From contig NW_023605083.1 in the NCBI RefSeq assembly GCF_014898055.3, forward strand, positions 68,565,715-68,629,714: a DNA stretch of 64,000 nucleotides, in the 5' to 3' direction. The position numbers and the translations under genes were made by a program. The notes beneath the pieces are model-generated. The model saw nothing but the letters and a program-made list of their open reading frames with translations. It was not told the DNA's origin and did no database searches. This DNA comes from Talpa occidentalis (lineage: Eukaryota; Chordata; Mammalia; Eulipotyphla; Talpidae). Below, piece after piece: positions 23,307-33,630 of this stretch (its first letter is position 1; each line of letters starts with the position of its first letter).

Positions 23307-24605
23307 TCAATCTATACCAGTATATGAATTGTGTTTGTCTAGTCCGTTGAAGATCTCATCCTTGCAAGCACCCACCTCAAGGGGTGGAGTTATTTATTGT
23401 TGGCAAAGGACAGCTCTTTGACAAAAGAACAAAAGTCTGAGCTGGCTTCATTAAGAAGGATGGATATAAAGCGGCAACATGTCTGTGCTGAGCCATTGAG
23501 AGTGGAATGGGATAATTGCTGTGGTTACAATGAGGCTGATCAAGCTGAGAGAAACAAGTTTCAAATTGTTCCAATCAGTCCTAATCCAGCAGAGTTATTA
23601 ACAGTGCTCTACCCTGGTGCGGCTGCATCTGCTAACTCGAGATAATGATTTATATCACAGTTTATGAAAGTTCCAATTTGTCCTAATTCAATAAGTGAAA
23701 CCCAGCAAGTCAGGCAGGAGACATACATTGCGCTGTGACTGGAATCCCCATTTCCTTCTCCTCTCCCCACCAGCCCCAGATCATGATGTTTGAATGTGCT
23801 TCTGCTTGCCAGCTACTTTCCTTTGCAGACCTAAGTGGAGGGAGACAATGGCAGGTTGCAGTGGAAGTTCTGATCATATCCTAGAGCAGGAAAGAATGTT
23901 TTAAACAAAGCCTACAAGGTAGAGATATATAATTAGAAGTGTCTAGGCGACCCCTGAGTGTGTAGGAGTTCTGAAACTGGAAAATATGTTCCTCTAGGTT
24001 AGAAGGTACTGAATTCATGAATGCTGCAAGGGCGTATGCCTGTGTGTATGTGAGTCTGTGTGTATGCAGTTTTCCCTTCTGGGAAGAATGTCCACAACGT
24101 TCATTAGACCTCAAATTGTTCTTGTGACCTAACAAAGTTATGAGCTATTGACCTGTCTTTTCCACTCACTAAAAATGAGGAGGCAGAAAATGAGATGTGA
24201 ATATAATTTCTCTAAGTCATTACTGGTGTGGAAGAATTTTCAATGGAACACAGAAATCCTCAAACCAGCCAGAAAATCATTTGTATACTGGACCCCAAAA
24301 CAAAATGCAATTTTGGCAAGTGTAGTTTCTTGGCCAGCATTTCTCCTTATCCAGTCATCCTGTGCAGTGGCAGTGTTGCCCCCAATCAGGCATACCGGTG
24401 GCTCCTTCATAACCAGACATGTCCCGTGGATAAAGATCGTTGATAAGCAAAGAGAAAATACGGTGTCATGGGAAGGAACCTGTTCTTGCTGTAGATCCTG
24501 GTAGAGAGACACAAATTTCAAATTTAAGCAATAAATGATGGAGCTTAAAGTCACACCATTTTGTCACTGCACTTTTTTGAGATTCATTTTATCTGAAAAA
24601 AATTC
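23307..24605. other. Repeat-free segment, possibly conserved
   Basis: No repeat is apparent. 23560-23730 has non-random-looking AT-rich motifs (CCTAATTCAATAAGTG, GATAATGATTTAT). Open frames at 24148-24504 and on both strands overlap without codon-like pattern. Confidence 0.4.
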
Positions 24606-24610
24606 TATTT

Positions 24611-24918
24611 TTTTAAAGATTTATTTATTTATTTATTTGTTTGTTTGTTTGTTTGTTTGTTTATTTATTTTTTTGTTTATATAGAGCCAGAGTTAGGCCA
24701 GAGGTGCGGAGGATGAGAGGATTCACCAGAGATGAAGCAGGGAGCAGAATAGGCAGATGGACCTAAAGCACTGCTGAAGGGAGCAGCGGGCAAAGCAGGA
24801 GAGGTCTGCTGTGCCATGTGGGTATCTCCCTGGCCGGCCAGGAATCGAACCCACGCTGCAGAGGTTGTAGACAGCTTCACAGCGCTGCACTCAACCTGCT
24901 GTGCCACTGGGAAGGCCC
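24611..24918 (-). mobile_element. tRNA-derived T+ SINE, stratum B, expanded tail
   Basis: Minus-strand copy with intact B box (GGGTTCGATTCC near 24842-24853 on the minus strand). Its AAAT tail has expanded into (AAAT)n then (AAAC)n tracts at 24618-24670. The flanks show only a weak candidate duplication. Confidence 0.9.
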
Positions 24919-24999
24919 TCTAATTGTTTTTTATAATATCTGAGGTGCTTGTGCTTTGGTATTTGCTGCTTGTGAAAGTCACTTAAATTTGAGACCTTG

Positions 25000-26026
25000 A
25001 CACATCACCCAAAACAGTGATAGTGAAGGCAAAGATAAACAGCTGGGACTACATCAAATTAAAGAGCTTCTGCACAGCAAAAGAGACAATAACAAAAACA
25101 AAGAGAAACCCCAACAACTGGGAGAACATTTTTGCACCCAACACTAATGATAAAGGACTGATCACAAAAATCTGCAAAGAGCTGATGAGACTCAACAACA
25201 ACAAAGAAAATAATCCAGTCAAAAAATGGGCAGAAGAGCTAAAAAGAAACTTCTCTGAAGAGGAAATGCAAATGGCCAACAGGCATATGAAAAAATGTTC
25301 AACATCACTTGTAATCAGGGAAATGCAAATCAAAACTACCATGAGATACCATCTTACACCAGTGAGAATGGCACATATTAAAAAAACTAGCAACAACAAA
25401 TGTTGGCGAGGTTGTGGAGAAAAAGGAACTCTTCTGCACTGTTGGTGGGAATGCAAACTGGTCCAACCACTATGGAGAGCTGTGTGGAGATTTCTGGACC
25501 TACTAAACATAGAGCTTCCATATGATCCAGCAATTCCACTCCTAGGTATTTACCCAAAGGACACAGAAACATCAATTCCAAAGAACACCTGCACCCCTAT
25601 GTTTATAGCAGCACTATTTACAATAGCTAAGCTTTGGAAACAGCCCAAATGCCCAAAAATAGATGACTGGATCAAGAAGATGTGGTACATATATACCATG
25701 GAATATTACTCAGCATTCAAACAAGATAAACACATGCAATTTGCAGCAACATGGATGGCGCTGGAAGGGATCATGCTCAGCGAAATAAGCCAAAAAGAAA
25801 AAGAAAAATACCGGATGGTCTCACTCATAGCAGGAATCTAGAAAACTTAAATAAGGGACCAGGAAAATGAATAACTATAAGAAAGTGAAAATCAAAATCA
25901 ACAAAAAACTATGAACCAGAGACACTTTTAGGGGGCAGGGGCGGGAGGGGAGGGATTGGGGTCAGAATGGGGCATGTGCAGTTGTATGGGGGAATATAAA
26001 AATAAAATTTATTATTTAAAAAAAAA
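25000..26026 (+). mobile_element. 5'-truncated young L1
   Basis: Holds the last quarter of ORF2 and the complete 3' UTR with G-rich block (25931-25953) and AATAAAATTTATTATTTA-A9 tail. The repeat TTGAGACCTTG flanks it at 24989-24999 and 26027-26037. ORF2 is uninterrupted from 25017, which indicates a young insertion. The region shared with the twin-primed L1 at 33631-35504 is almost identical, so both come from the same recently active subfamily. Confidence 0.95.
25017..25841 (+). pseudogene. L1 ORF2 C-terminus, open for 274 codons
   Basis: This is the longest open frame in the window. It starts within ORF2 ([20 protein letters not shown]) and ends at the natural ORF2 stop after VSLIAGI. The Cys-rich [18 protein letters not shown] motif lies near residues 130-150. 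The endonuclease and reverse transcriptase domains, including the catalytic FADD region, are missing, so no retrotransposition activity is possible. There is no promoter of its own. The minus-strand frame at 25049-25510 is its shadow. Confidence 0.93.
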
Positions 26027-26037
26027 TTGAGACCTTG

Positions 26038-26439
26038 TTCCTATTCCTATAGGAAATCATACCCTTTTGAAGGGATTCCTTGAGGTTCCTCTAGCCAGTT
26101 CAGATTGTAGACTCTGGAGAGAAATAGGTAAGGATCATTCCTTAAATGATCTCACAATCTATGGCAAAAAGACCAAGATGTAGCAAAAGTCAAGAAGCTG
26201 GCTGTCATATCATGGCTGTCATCTTGGATGGAGCAGAGTGTTAAAATAATATGGGGACAGAGCTGTGAGTAATTCTGAGAACAACAGCAGAGTTGGAGAG
26301 AAGCAGTCATTTGGTCATGATGTAGAAAAAAATATGAATCTACCAGAGAAAGTGGGAAGGATAATCCATAAAACTGACATGGCTCAAGCAAAGGCAAAAA
26401 GCTGTGAAAGTGCAAAATATTTCTGGAATGGGAATGTTG
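26038..26439. other. Unassigned unique sequence
   Basis: No repeat or gene recognised. Confidence 0.45.
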
Positions 26440-26510
26440 TTGTTTCAGCCAAGGATGGTGCCTAGCTTTTAATGAAAACCCAATAAATATTTGTCGAATT
26501 AATGAGGAAA
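26440..26510 (+). repeat. L2 3' end
   Basis: Terminal L2 pattern: aaggatggtgcctagctttt, then acccaataaatatttgtcga. Confidence 0.5.
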
Positions 26511-26529
26511 TAAGTGGCTAAATAATTTT

Positions 26530-26655
26530 AATTACTAATGATGATAGCTAATACTTATTGAATTATCCTCAGTGTCAGATTCAACACAAAGCACTTTCCA
26601 TTCATTATAGTGCCGTTTTCCACAACTGGTATATGAGATAAGCATTATTATGATT
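26530..26655 (-). repeat. MIR (reverse), first half
   Basis: Reverse MIR start: gatagctaatacttattgaa, then aaagcactttccattcatta, then tgagataagcattattatga. It continues after an inserted L1 piece at 26756. Confidence 0.62.
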
Positions 26656-26755
26656 CTCTTTTTATTGACTTATTTATTGTATTGAAATAACACTGACTTA
26701 TAACATTATTAGGTTTTCAGGTGTACACCATGGCTATACACTTTATGATATTCTC
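26656..26755. mobile_element. L1M 3'-region fragment inside a MIR
   Basis: Matches the old L1 text: tattgtattgaaataacact, tataacattattaggttttc, aggtgtacaccatggctata. It interrupts a MIR, which continues on the other side. Confidence 0.6.
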
Positions 26756-26850
26756 AGTTTATAAGTAAGTTTATTGATGTCCAGAAAGGCAGAAGAATTT
26801 ATCAAGGTCATAGAGCCAACATCAGGGCCAGAATTTGGTTATGGTGTGAC
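26756..26850 (-). repeat. MIR (reverse), second half
   Basis: Continuation of the MIR: gatgtccagaaaggcagaag, tcaaggtcatagagccaaca, gggccagaatttgg. Confidence 0.6.
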
Positions 26851-26884
26851 AGCATAACCTGTGATTCTGTGCAATTAGTTCTTT

Positions 26885-27060
26885 GTAAAAATATAGAATG
26901 TGTTGGAAGAGAGAAATGGGGTGCAGTATACTAGAAAGATCATTATGGACATAATGAGAAAGAACTTGAATGCCATACTGTGGAATTTGGATTTCACTCT
27001 GGCAGCAAAGGAAAGCCATCTCGAGTTTTCCCAGCATGGGTGAAGCAGTATCTAGGCTGT
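26885..27060 (-). repeat. L2-like (reverse)
   Basis: Reverse L2 text: atactagaaagatcattatg, then gtggaatttggatttcactc, then gcaaaggaaagccatctcga. Confidence 0.45.
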
Positions 27061-27274
27061 TTTTGAAAGACAGATGGAGGGTTGTGAGACACAGACTGAA
27101 ATGTCAGGAGACTATATGGTGCAGAACCATTGCAGAGACATAAATAAACCATCTTCTCTGACCTATTGTTCTGTAACCTGTTTTTGTTTTAGTAAACAAT
27201 ATAGCAAATGTGTAGTTCCACATCAGCACATAAGCATCTGCCTCAGTCATATTTTTTTGGATAAAATTATTTTA

Positions 27275-27600
27275 TGATAAACACTTTTAAATATAAAAAG
27301 TACAGAAAATAAAATTGAAACCCACATGCCCATTTATGTACTTTCTGCAATGTTCAAGTCATGCTCAACATTTTTTTCACTTATACCTCCCTTTCTCCAC
27401 CTTATTTTGAGCATTATACAATTTACTCAATAAATATGTATATATTTCTTTCTAAAAAATAACCTACTTTTGAAATCCAAACATATATTATTACAATTGG
27501 TAAAAATAACTAATTCTTTAACGCAATCCAATACCCAGTTCAATGTTCCAATGTCCCCACTCCATCACTTTTAATGACTAGGCATGTTCCTGGGTTTCAT
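27275..27600. mobile_element. L1M 3'-region remnant
   Basis: Resembles old L1 3' sequence: aaaagtacagaaaataaaat, gaaacccacatgcccattta, and later cagttcaatgttccaatgtc. Orientation not certain. Confidence 0.48.
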
Positions 27601-28074
27601 GTAACCAAGCCCTATTAATGGATATTTATGATCTTTACAATACTCCATTGCTCAAAAGAGACAAGTCTATGGCTATGAAATTCACATTTTCTTTAGCAAT
27701 AGGAATCTGGCAGTTTATTGGTATACGTAGGTACCTTTGGATAGTAAACATTGGAGTTTCACATTGTCTGTCTTGGTCCTCATCTTCCCTTACCCAATCT
27801 AGATTCAGGAAAGGAAGATTGTTTTAAACTATAGCCCAGACCATGTCATGTCCACCCATATCCGTTCACCATTGGATCTAGCAATGATTTTGGCATTTAA
27901 AATTTCTGACATCAATAAACCAAGCATAGAATAGGATTTTGTGAGAAGTTAAAATAATAGTAATTCCAATTTCAAAGTCCATTAGTAAGGTTTTATTGCA
28001 GCACAAAGTTATTTTTCTGTTTAAATGTATGGTTGAGGGCTGTTTGAGGGCATAGAGTTTAAGATATATGTTAC
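27601..28074. other. Unassigned sequence
   Basis: May continue the L1M remnant at its start; otherwise nothing recognised. Confidence 0.4.
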
Positions 28075-28220
28075 CGATGAGAATCACCTAGAAAAATTTT
28101 AAAAACAGATTATTGGGACCCACCCAAAATATTTTGATTCAGTCAAAGTCTAGGGTAGGGCTATGAATTTTAGCCGCATTCCAGATCCAAGATGGTTTGG
28201 ATGTTACTGATCAGGGTGCC
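28075..28220 (+). mobile_element. MER5A-like hAT-Charlie DNA transposon fossil
   Basis: The order of motifs matches MER5A: gatgagaatcacctagaaaa, ttattgggacccacccaaaa, gattcagtcaaagtctaggg, tagggctatgaattttagcc. MER5A is a non-autonomous hAT relative long inactive in mammals. Confidence 0.72.
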
Positions 28221-29089
28221 TTTTTCTCTGACCTACTAAGAAAATGAGCAAGGCCTCAATGCGAGGGTCATACTGCGACAGTAGCAATCCCTCCCACGCT
28301 GCATTTCCTCACAACCCGCATCTGCTGGCCACAACCTCCCCACACCCCGTGACTTACCCATAGTTGTACCCTGACCCTGACTAGTATTTGAACCTGTCAT
28401 TGCTTCTTAGGAAAAATGGGGAAGGCGCCTTGACACAGGCGGATCACACTAACCAGGAAGATATTTATTCATTAGATGCACATCACACCTTTACTCAGAG
28501 TCTGGATCCTACGCTTAAAATATAGATAATTATCCAGTCACAAAAATAACCACTCTGCATCGAGCCTTGAAACAACACTAGGGAGGAGGGCCTGATGAAC
28601 ATCAAGGGCATGAGAGGAAAAGGCTAAAAAAAAAGCAGTTAATAATGAAAGCATCTATTTTAAAGAACTTGAACATCAGTTTTCCAAAATAGAACATCTT
28701 GCCCCCATGTCCTCCCCCATTAGAAGAAATGTGTTCCCCCCTCTGCCAGGTTGTTCCGGGTAATGCCACTGCTTTCCCCTGGAGAGTCAGAGTGGTGTGG
28801 GGAGAAAAGTGTGGGCTTTGGGGAGAGTGAATCTCAGTTTTGGCTCTTCCAGGTGGGAGGATTTGCCAAGTGTTCCAAAAGTAGTGGGGTCAGGTGCCAG
28901 AGCCATTAGCTTGTGCATTTGCCTGGATGTCCCTCCTTGTAGCACTGAAAGCCCCACCTCTGTCGGGAATCCCTTAATCCTGGGCCCTCTGCCTGCCACA
29001 TCATTTATAAATCAAAAACAAAACAAGAAGCAAAGTTTATAGAGTCCTTGAGAAGGTTAAACAACACAGCATGAAGCAGGTAATAACTG
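28221..29089. other. Unassigned unique sequence
   Basis: No repeat or exon recognised. 28240-28340 is locally richer in CpG than its surroundings. Confidence 0.45.
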
Positions 29090-29470
29090 CATCACTCCTC
29101 CTTCCATCCCAGGTACCCAAGCTACAAATCCTATCATCTTCTGTGAATCCTCCCCTTCTAACATAATTCACATCCATCTTGCTCTAATCGTTGTGGAGTT
29201 TTCCATTTAGCTCCTACCACTCTTGTTCCCACCTCCCATGTGTCAGTTCAGAGCCTCACATCAGACATAGAGGGGCCCTTGTCTGAGGTTTTTATCTGGT
29301 CTCCCCAGCTGCTTTCCCCACCTCTGTAATCCATGCTAGAGACAACTCCTTCTGACTTCTTCCTGCACATCTCTTTTGCCTGAGAGAAACTGAAGCCCTA
29401 ACTTTTCCAAAGATACTCAAAGTCCTGCAAGTTAGAGGTCACCTCCTTTAATATGCTGAGCTCCATCTAG
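29090..29470 (+). repeat. Possible L2
   Basis: Pyrimidine-rich text resembling sense L2 (ctccttccatcccaggtacc, ctggtctccccagctgcttt, aatatgctgagctccatcta). Diverged. Confidence 0.38.
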
Positions 29471-30643
29471 AAGCCAACCCTCCAGTCTTACTGATACCTT
29501 TGTTGCTTGTCCACAATCTTCTGCAATTAAATAATGCACCTATGCATGTGTGTGCATGTGCATAGTACTATATTTGCAAAGCTTGTGTTTGCCAGTATCT
29601 TCTTAAAACCAAAAAGATTGATTAAATAAAAGTTTCCAGTCTTCTCCATGGCTCCTTTTTATTCTATCTTTCTTTGTTTTCCCTTGACCTTACTTATTTA
29701 AGCCTGGTTCTGTTTTACCTGGATCCTCAACCTTTGCTTACTTTGCAAGGCAATTTTGCTGTGTTAGCCAGTTACACAGTCAAATTTGCTTTTCTCTCTA
29801 TCTTGTCTATTCTAATCAGCTGCTTCACTAGCTGGTGGTTGGCACAATGAAATCATGCTAAGTGCACATCTGTTCACATCTGGCACATAAAGGACTGTAG
29901 GTCACATTTATTCAGGCAGCACAGCTGACTTCGCAGCAGTCTGGGGAAAGAAAAAGCAAAACCATGGCCTTAACGTTCTCTGTATTTGATCGACCACAGT
30001 AATTGAGGTATGCCCAGTCGGCATTCATTTTGGCACAGGGAACAAAGAATAATGCCGGTTCAGATCAGGGAGTTGGCAATTGCTAAGACCTTATCTCCTT
30101 TTGGTTCCTTCTGCACATGAGCATAAACTATTGAGAGAAACTTGTGCATTTTCTTGTCTTGAAGGGTGCCCTCCCTCAGTTTGCTAAGGTCAGTCAATGT
30201 CAGCCTCTGTTTCTAAGCAGCCACTTTAACTGTCCCCAGCTTGCAGACATTAGCAAAAGCAGGTAATGGTTTTACAAATAGCACACATTTAATTGAGTCT
30301 GCTCACTGTGGTCCGGGGTCTAAAGGAAAAGATCGGAGAATGGAAGTCAAGGTTTGGGGTCCTATTGGGAAGGTAATAACCTCCCTCTGGTGTATCGGGG
30401 ACTTCCTACTGTAATAAAGAAGCAAAGTGACATGGCAAGTGAGTAGCAAGGGAAATGCACAGGCTGGTGTAGATGGATTCCAAAATGTAAAATTGCATTT
30501 TTTCATTTTACGATATTTTTGTACACGCAAAAAATGGAAATGAATGCTGTTTACGAATGTTTTTGCGGTGAAAAGGAAACGTTGAAGAAACCAGACAACA
30601 TCTATTAGGAACCTCAACTAGACATTTTCTAAGGCATGTTTAA
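29471..30643. other. Repeat-free segment, possibly conserved
   Basis: No repeat seen. 29880-30290 has balanced composition and no low-complexity sequence, typical of conserved non-coding DNA, but there is nothing decisive. Confidence 0.4.
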
Positions 30644-30734
30644 TCTCCCCATCCTAGCATTTACCAGGCCTGACCCTGCTTAGCTTCTGAGATCAGATGA
30701 GTTTGGGTGTGCTCAGGATAATATGACTGTAGAC
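30644..30734 (-). pseudogene. 5S rRNA pseudogene (5' about 90 nt)
   Basis: Read on the minus strand, 30734 down to 30664 starts GTCTACAGTCATATTATCCT and continues with CTCATCTGATCTCAGAAGCT and AAGCAGGGTCAGGCCTGG. This matches nucleotides 1 to about 71 of mammalian 5S rRNA, including the internal-promoter A box. A more diverged part with an indel extends to about 30644. The last roughly 30 nt of the 121-nt gene are missing. Several substitutions and no downstream T-run terminator argue against function. It could be a dispersed 5S pseudogene or a fragment of a 5S-derived SINE; such SINEs are known in fruit bats. Confidence 0.85.
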
Positions 30735-31149
30735 TAAGGCACCTTTTAACCTTGATAATTCATGTTTTGTTTTGTTTTTTTTTTTTCCTACCAATTTCAG
30801 TATCTCTGCTTCCCAAATTCTGTTGTTCTTTAATTTGTCTCCAGTACCACATTCTACCCACCCTCTCAGTCATGTTTGTCTTGGACTTTTCGATATGCAG
30901 AAGACATTTGATTGCCACAGAATATGGTTGGAGCAAACAGACAGGACCAAATACCTCCCCCTGGCAGTCTTGGCATCTGACATTTCATTAAGAATTTGTT
31001 TTTCTTTTTACTTGGAAAGTTTTGATCCTTGAGTGTTCCCGTCAACTAGTAGGGTAATATCTTCACCTTTATCAGTAAATATTTCCCTGTGGAAATCACG
31101 TTTTCTGATATTTTAATTTTTTTACTGCTGGCTAGTTTGCCAGTTCCAT
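30735..31149. other. Unassigned unique sequence
   Basis: Poly-T at 30776-30786. No repeat or gene recognised. Confidence 0.45.
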
Positions 31150-31320
31150 GTATGCCACCTCTTGTGACCTTCACATTGACTGTGAGGAATCAACAAGTCA
31201 GCATTACTTTGTCCATTTGCACATTAGGAAGCTGCAGTGCAGAGAGGCTTGATGAGGTATCCGAGACTTCTCAATAACTCATGGTCAGATATAATCAGAC
31301 AGCAAGCTTCACATGCCAAC
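31150..31320 (-). repeat. MIR (reverse)
   Basis: Reverse MIR pattern: gaagctgcagtgcagagagg, cttgatgaggtatccgagac, then ctcatggtcagatataatca. Confidence 0.52.
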
Positions 31321-31519
31321 TTCAGAGGGCTTTTGTTTTTACCATTTTGCCTTTCTCTGACACAAAAAGACTGAGTATGTAAGATCATTCAGTGCCATTG
31401 GATCCGGACCTGGAGGTTGATGACTTCAGTGGAGTAGGACCACACACTCCACCCTCTTGCAAATTTAGATATGATAAGCTGTTTGAACATCAGCCTGGAG
31501 ATAACAAATCAGTGAAAGC

Positions 31520-31690
31520 CGTGCTCCTGCCCTCCAGGTCCATCTGGGGGGATGGAATGTTCTAGCACTGCATATTATCAATAATATAAGTTAAAGAGTG
31601 AAATAAGTAAACATTTATATAGAATGCCAGAGGAGACTGGAGAGAGGTTGAAAATACTTCTTGGAGAAGCAGTGTGAAGTGACATTTAAA
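31520..31690 (-). repeat. Possible L2 (reverse)
   Basis: Weak reverse L2 text: gctcctgccctccaggtcca, then tgccagaggagactggagag. Confidence 0.33.
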
Positions 31691-31764
31691 AAGTAAGGGA
31701 AAGATTCATACAGGCTACCATATACCCAAGAATTCACTTCAGGAGTACTATCCCCTAGTTTGTA

Positions 31765-32585
31765 TGACACCAAAACACAAGCTGTAGAAGAAGAAATAGA
31801 AAAGCGGGACCATAGCAAAGTCAAAACTCTGCACAGTAAAGGAAACAACACGCAATAAAGAGAAGTTCGGGCACAAAATAAAAAAAAGTAACTTATAGAA
31901 TGGGAGAAAATATTTGCAAATCACATATCTAATAAGGAATTGCTATCCAAAATACAAAAGAACTCCTACAACTCAGGAGCCAAACAAACAAAAAATCCTG
32001 ATTTAATAATGCTGCAAATACCTTGAATAGATGGGTTTTTCCCTAAAAAATACAAATTGCCAACAGGTATATAAAAATTCTGAATGTCACTAAACATCAG
32101 AGTAATGCATATCAAAACTTCAGTGAACTAGCACCTCACACCCCTTAGGATGACTGTAGAAAAAAGAAAAAAAAAAAAACAAAACCAAGATAAACCAAGA
32201 TGATTTGGTCTTAAAAAGAAGGAAATTCTTCACAAGCAACAATTTAGACAAACCTAGAGGGCATTATGTTATGTGAAAACAGTCAGTTAGGGACGGACAA
32301 ATGTGATATGATTCCACATATACATAAGTGATCTCACATATGTTTATATTTAAAATAAATAAGATTGACTGGTACTTGCCAGGGCCTTTAAGAAGTGAGA
32401 AGATGTGGAGTTGTTCATTTGGTATGAAGTCAGTTTTACAAGGCAAAAAAGTTTTATGGATCTTTTTGTAAGGTTGTACCTATAGTTAGTAGTGCTGTAT
32501 TGTACAATTAAAAGTTCGTTAAGAGTATAGATATTATGTTTAGTTTTCTTACCACAGTTTAAAATAAATGTAAATAAGGAAGTAT
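31765..32585 (+). mobile_element. Ancient L1M remnant
   Basis: Old L1 ORF2 end and 3' UTR in order: gcaaagtcaaaactctgcac, gggagaaaatatttgcaaat, aattgctatccaaaatacaa, then after a deletion near 32160-32215 gggcattatgttatgtgaaa and ttgccagggcctttaagaag. The reading frame is heavily broken. Confidence 0.75.
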
Positions 32586-32614
32586 GAAAAACAGTTTATA
32601 GGACCAATGCTGCT

Positions 32615-32740
32615 GCTTTAATGAAAACTTACCTCACTAAGCTTTCTGTTTTTTTTTTTTTTTTTTTAATCTGGAAAATGGGAATAATTATGCAACTTAT
32701 TTGCCAAATATGTTGGGGAAGACATTAACAAATTTTAGAA
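32615..32740 (+). repeat. MIR-like with poly-T expansion
   Basis: Matches the MIR stretch atctggaaaatgggaataat after cctcactaagctttctg. An uninterrupted T-run at about 32650-32667 sits where the MIR has a short T-run. Confidence 0.42.
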
Positions 32741-32979
32741 ATGATTACTGAAAGTATAGTCTTTGTTGGGGAGGCATTAAATAAAGCAGAGTTAAAATAC
32801 AAATAATAAAAGGAAAACTCTACAAATGTGAACTTAGTGGCTAAATAAATTATCCCTGAAATCAAATTGTTTCATTTACTAAAGCATTTTTAAATTGAAA
32901 TATAACTCACATGAAAAATGCACAATCATATATGTACAAATAAAGGAATAAAGGTCTGTATATCAAGAAGAAAAATACA

Positions 32980-33041
32980 GGGACCTCATTAGATGAATAG
33001 GGTAACAAGGACTAAACAGACATTTCAAAAATAATGAATGT
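32980..33041 (+). mobile_element. Old L1, part 1 of 3 (host of nested insertions)
   Basis: A diverged L1 ORF2 segment (gactaaacagacatttcaaa, aataatgaatg). It continues at about 33582-33630 and 35521-35775. Confidence 0.6.
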
Positions 33042-33298
33042 GGGGCCTCCCCGGTGGTGCAGCGGGTTGAGCACAGTGCTGTGAAGCTGTCCCTAGCCTC
33101 TGCAGTGCGGGTTTGATCCCGTCTGGCCAGGAAGATACCCACATGTTGGGGCAGACTTCTATCTTTCCTGCTTCTCCCCTCAGCAGTGCTTCGGTTTGTC
33201 TGCCTGTTCTGCTCCCCACGCTGTCTCTGGTGAATCCTCTCGCCCTCCCGCGCTTCTGGCCTGTACCCCAGCTCTTGTATAAAAATAAATAAATCTTT
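33042..33298 (+). mobile_element. tRNA-derived T+ SINE, stratum B (host copy)
   Basis: Complete plus-strand copy: TGGTGCAGCGGG A box, then end TGGCCTGTACCCCAGCTCTTGTATAAAAATAAATAAATCTTT. The outer repeat AAAAATAATGAATGTG / AAAAATGAATGTG flanks both this and the next SINE, showing it inserted first. Confidence 0.93.
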
Positions 33299-33575
33299 GG
33301 GCCTCCTCAGTGGCGCAGCGGTTGAGCACTGGGCTATGAAGCTGCCCGTAGCCTCTGCAGCGTCGGTTCAATTCCCGGCCACAAGGTGAGGGTCCCACAT
33401 GGTGGGCAGACCTCTCCAGCCGCCCTCTGCTCTCCTCAGCAGTGTACTTCATCAGTCTGCCTGCTCTGCTCTCTGCTCTGGCTCTGGTGAATTCTCTTAC
33501 CCACCCGTGCTTCTGACTGTACCCAGTGCTTGCATAAATAAAATAAATAAATCTTAAAATAAATAAATAAATAAA
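33299..33575 (+). mobile_element. tRNA-derived T+ SINE, stratum C, nested in the tail of the previous one
   Basis: It starts GGGCCTCCTCAGTGGCGCAG directly after the TCTTT of the preceding SINE and ends TTCTGACTGTACCCAGTGCTTGCATAAATAAAATAAATAAATCTT. The AAATAAATAAATCTT word occurs before and after it, as expected for a target duplication within the older tail. Confidence 0.92.
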
Positions 33576-33581
33576 TCTTTA

Positions 33582-33630
33582 CAAAAATGAATGTGTTCAA
33601 CCTCATTGTTTATTAGGGAAATATATTTTA
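33582..33630 (+). mobile_element. Old L1, part 2 of 3
   Basis: Continues the old L1 ORF2 after the SINE pair: tgttcaacctcattgtttat then tagggaaatatatttta. The last 16 bp are the left target duplication of the inserted young L1. Confidence 0.65.

Noticed and set aside
30644..30734. Functional 5S rRNA gene
   Set aside because: The 3' end and terminator are missing and several substitutions are present.
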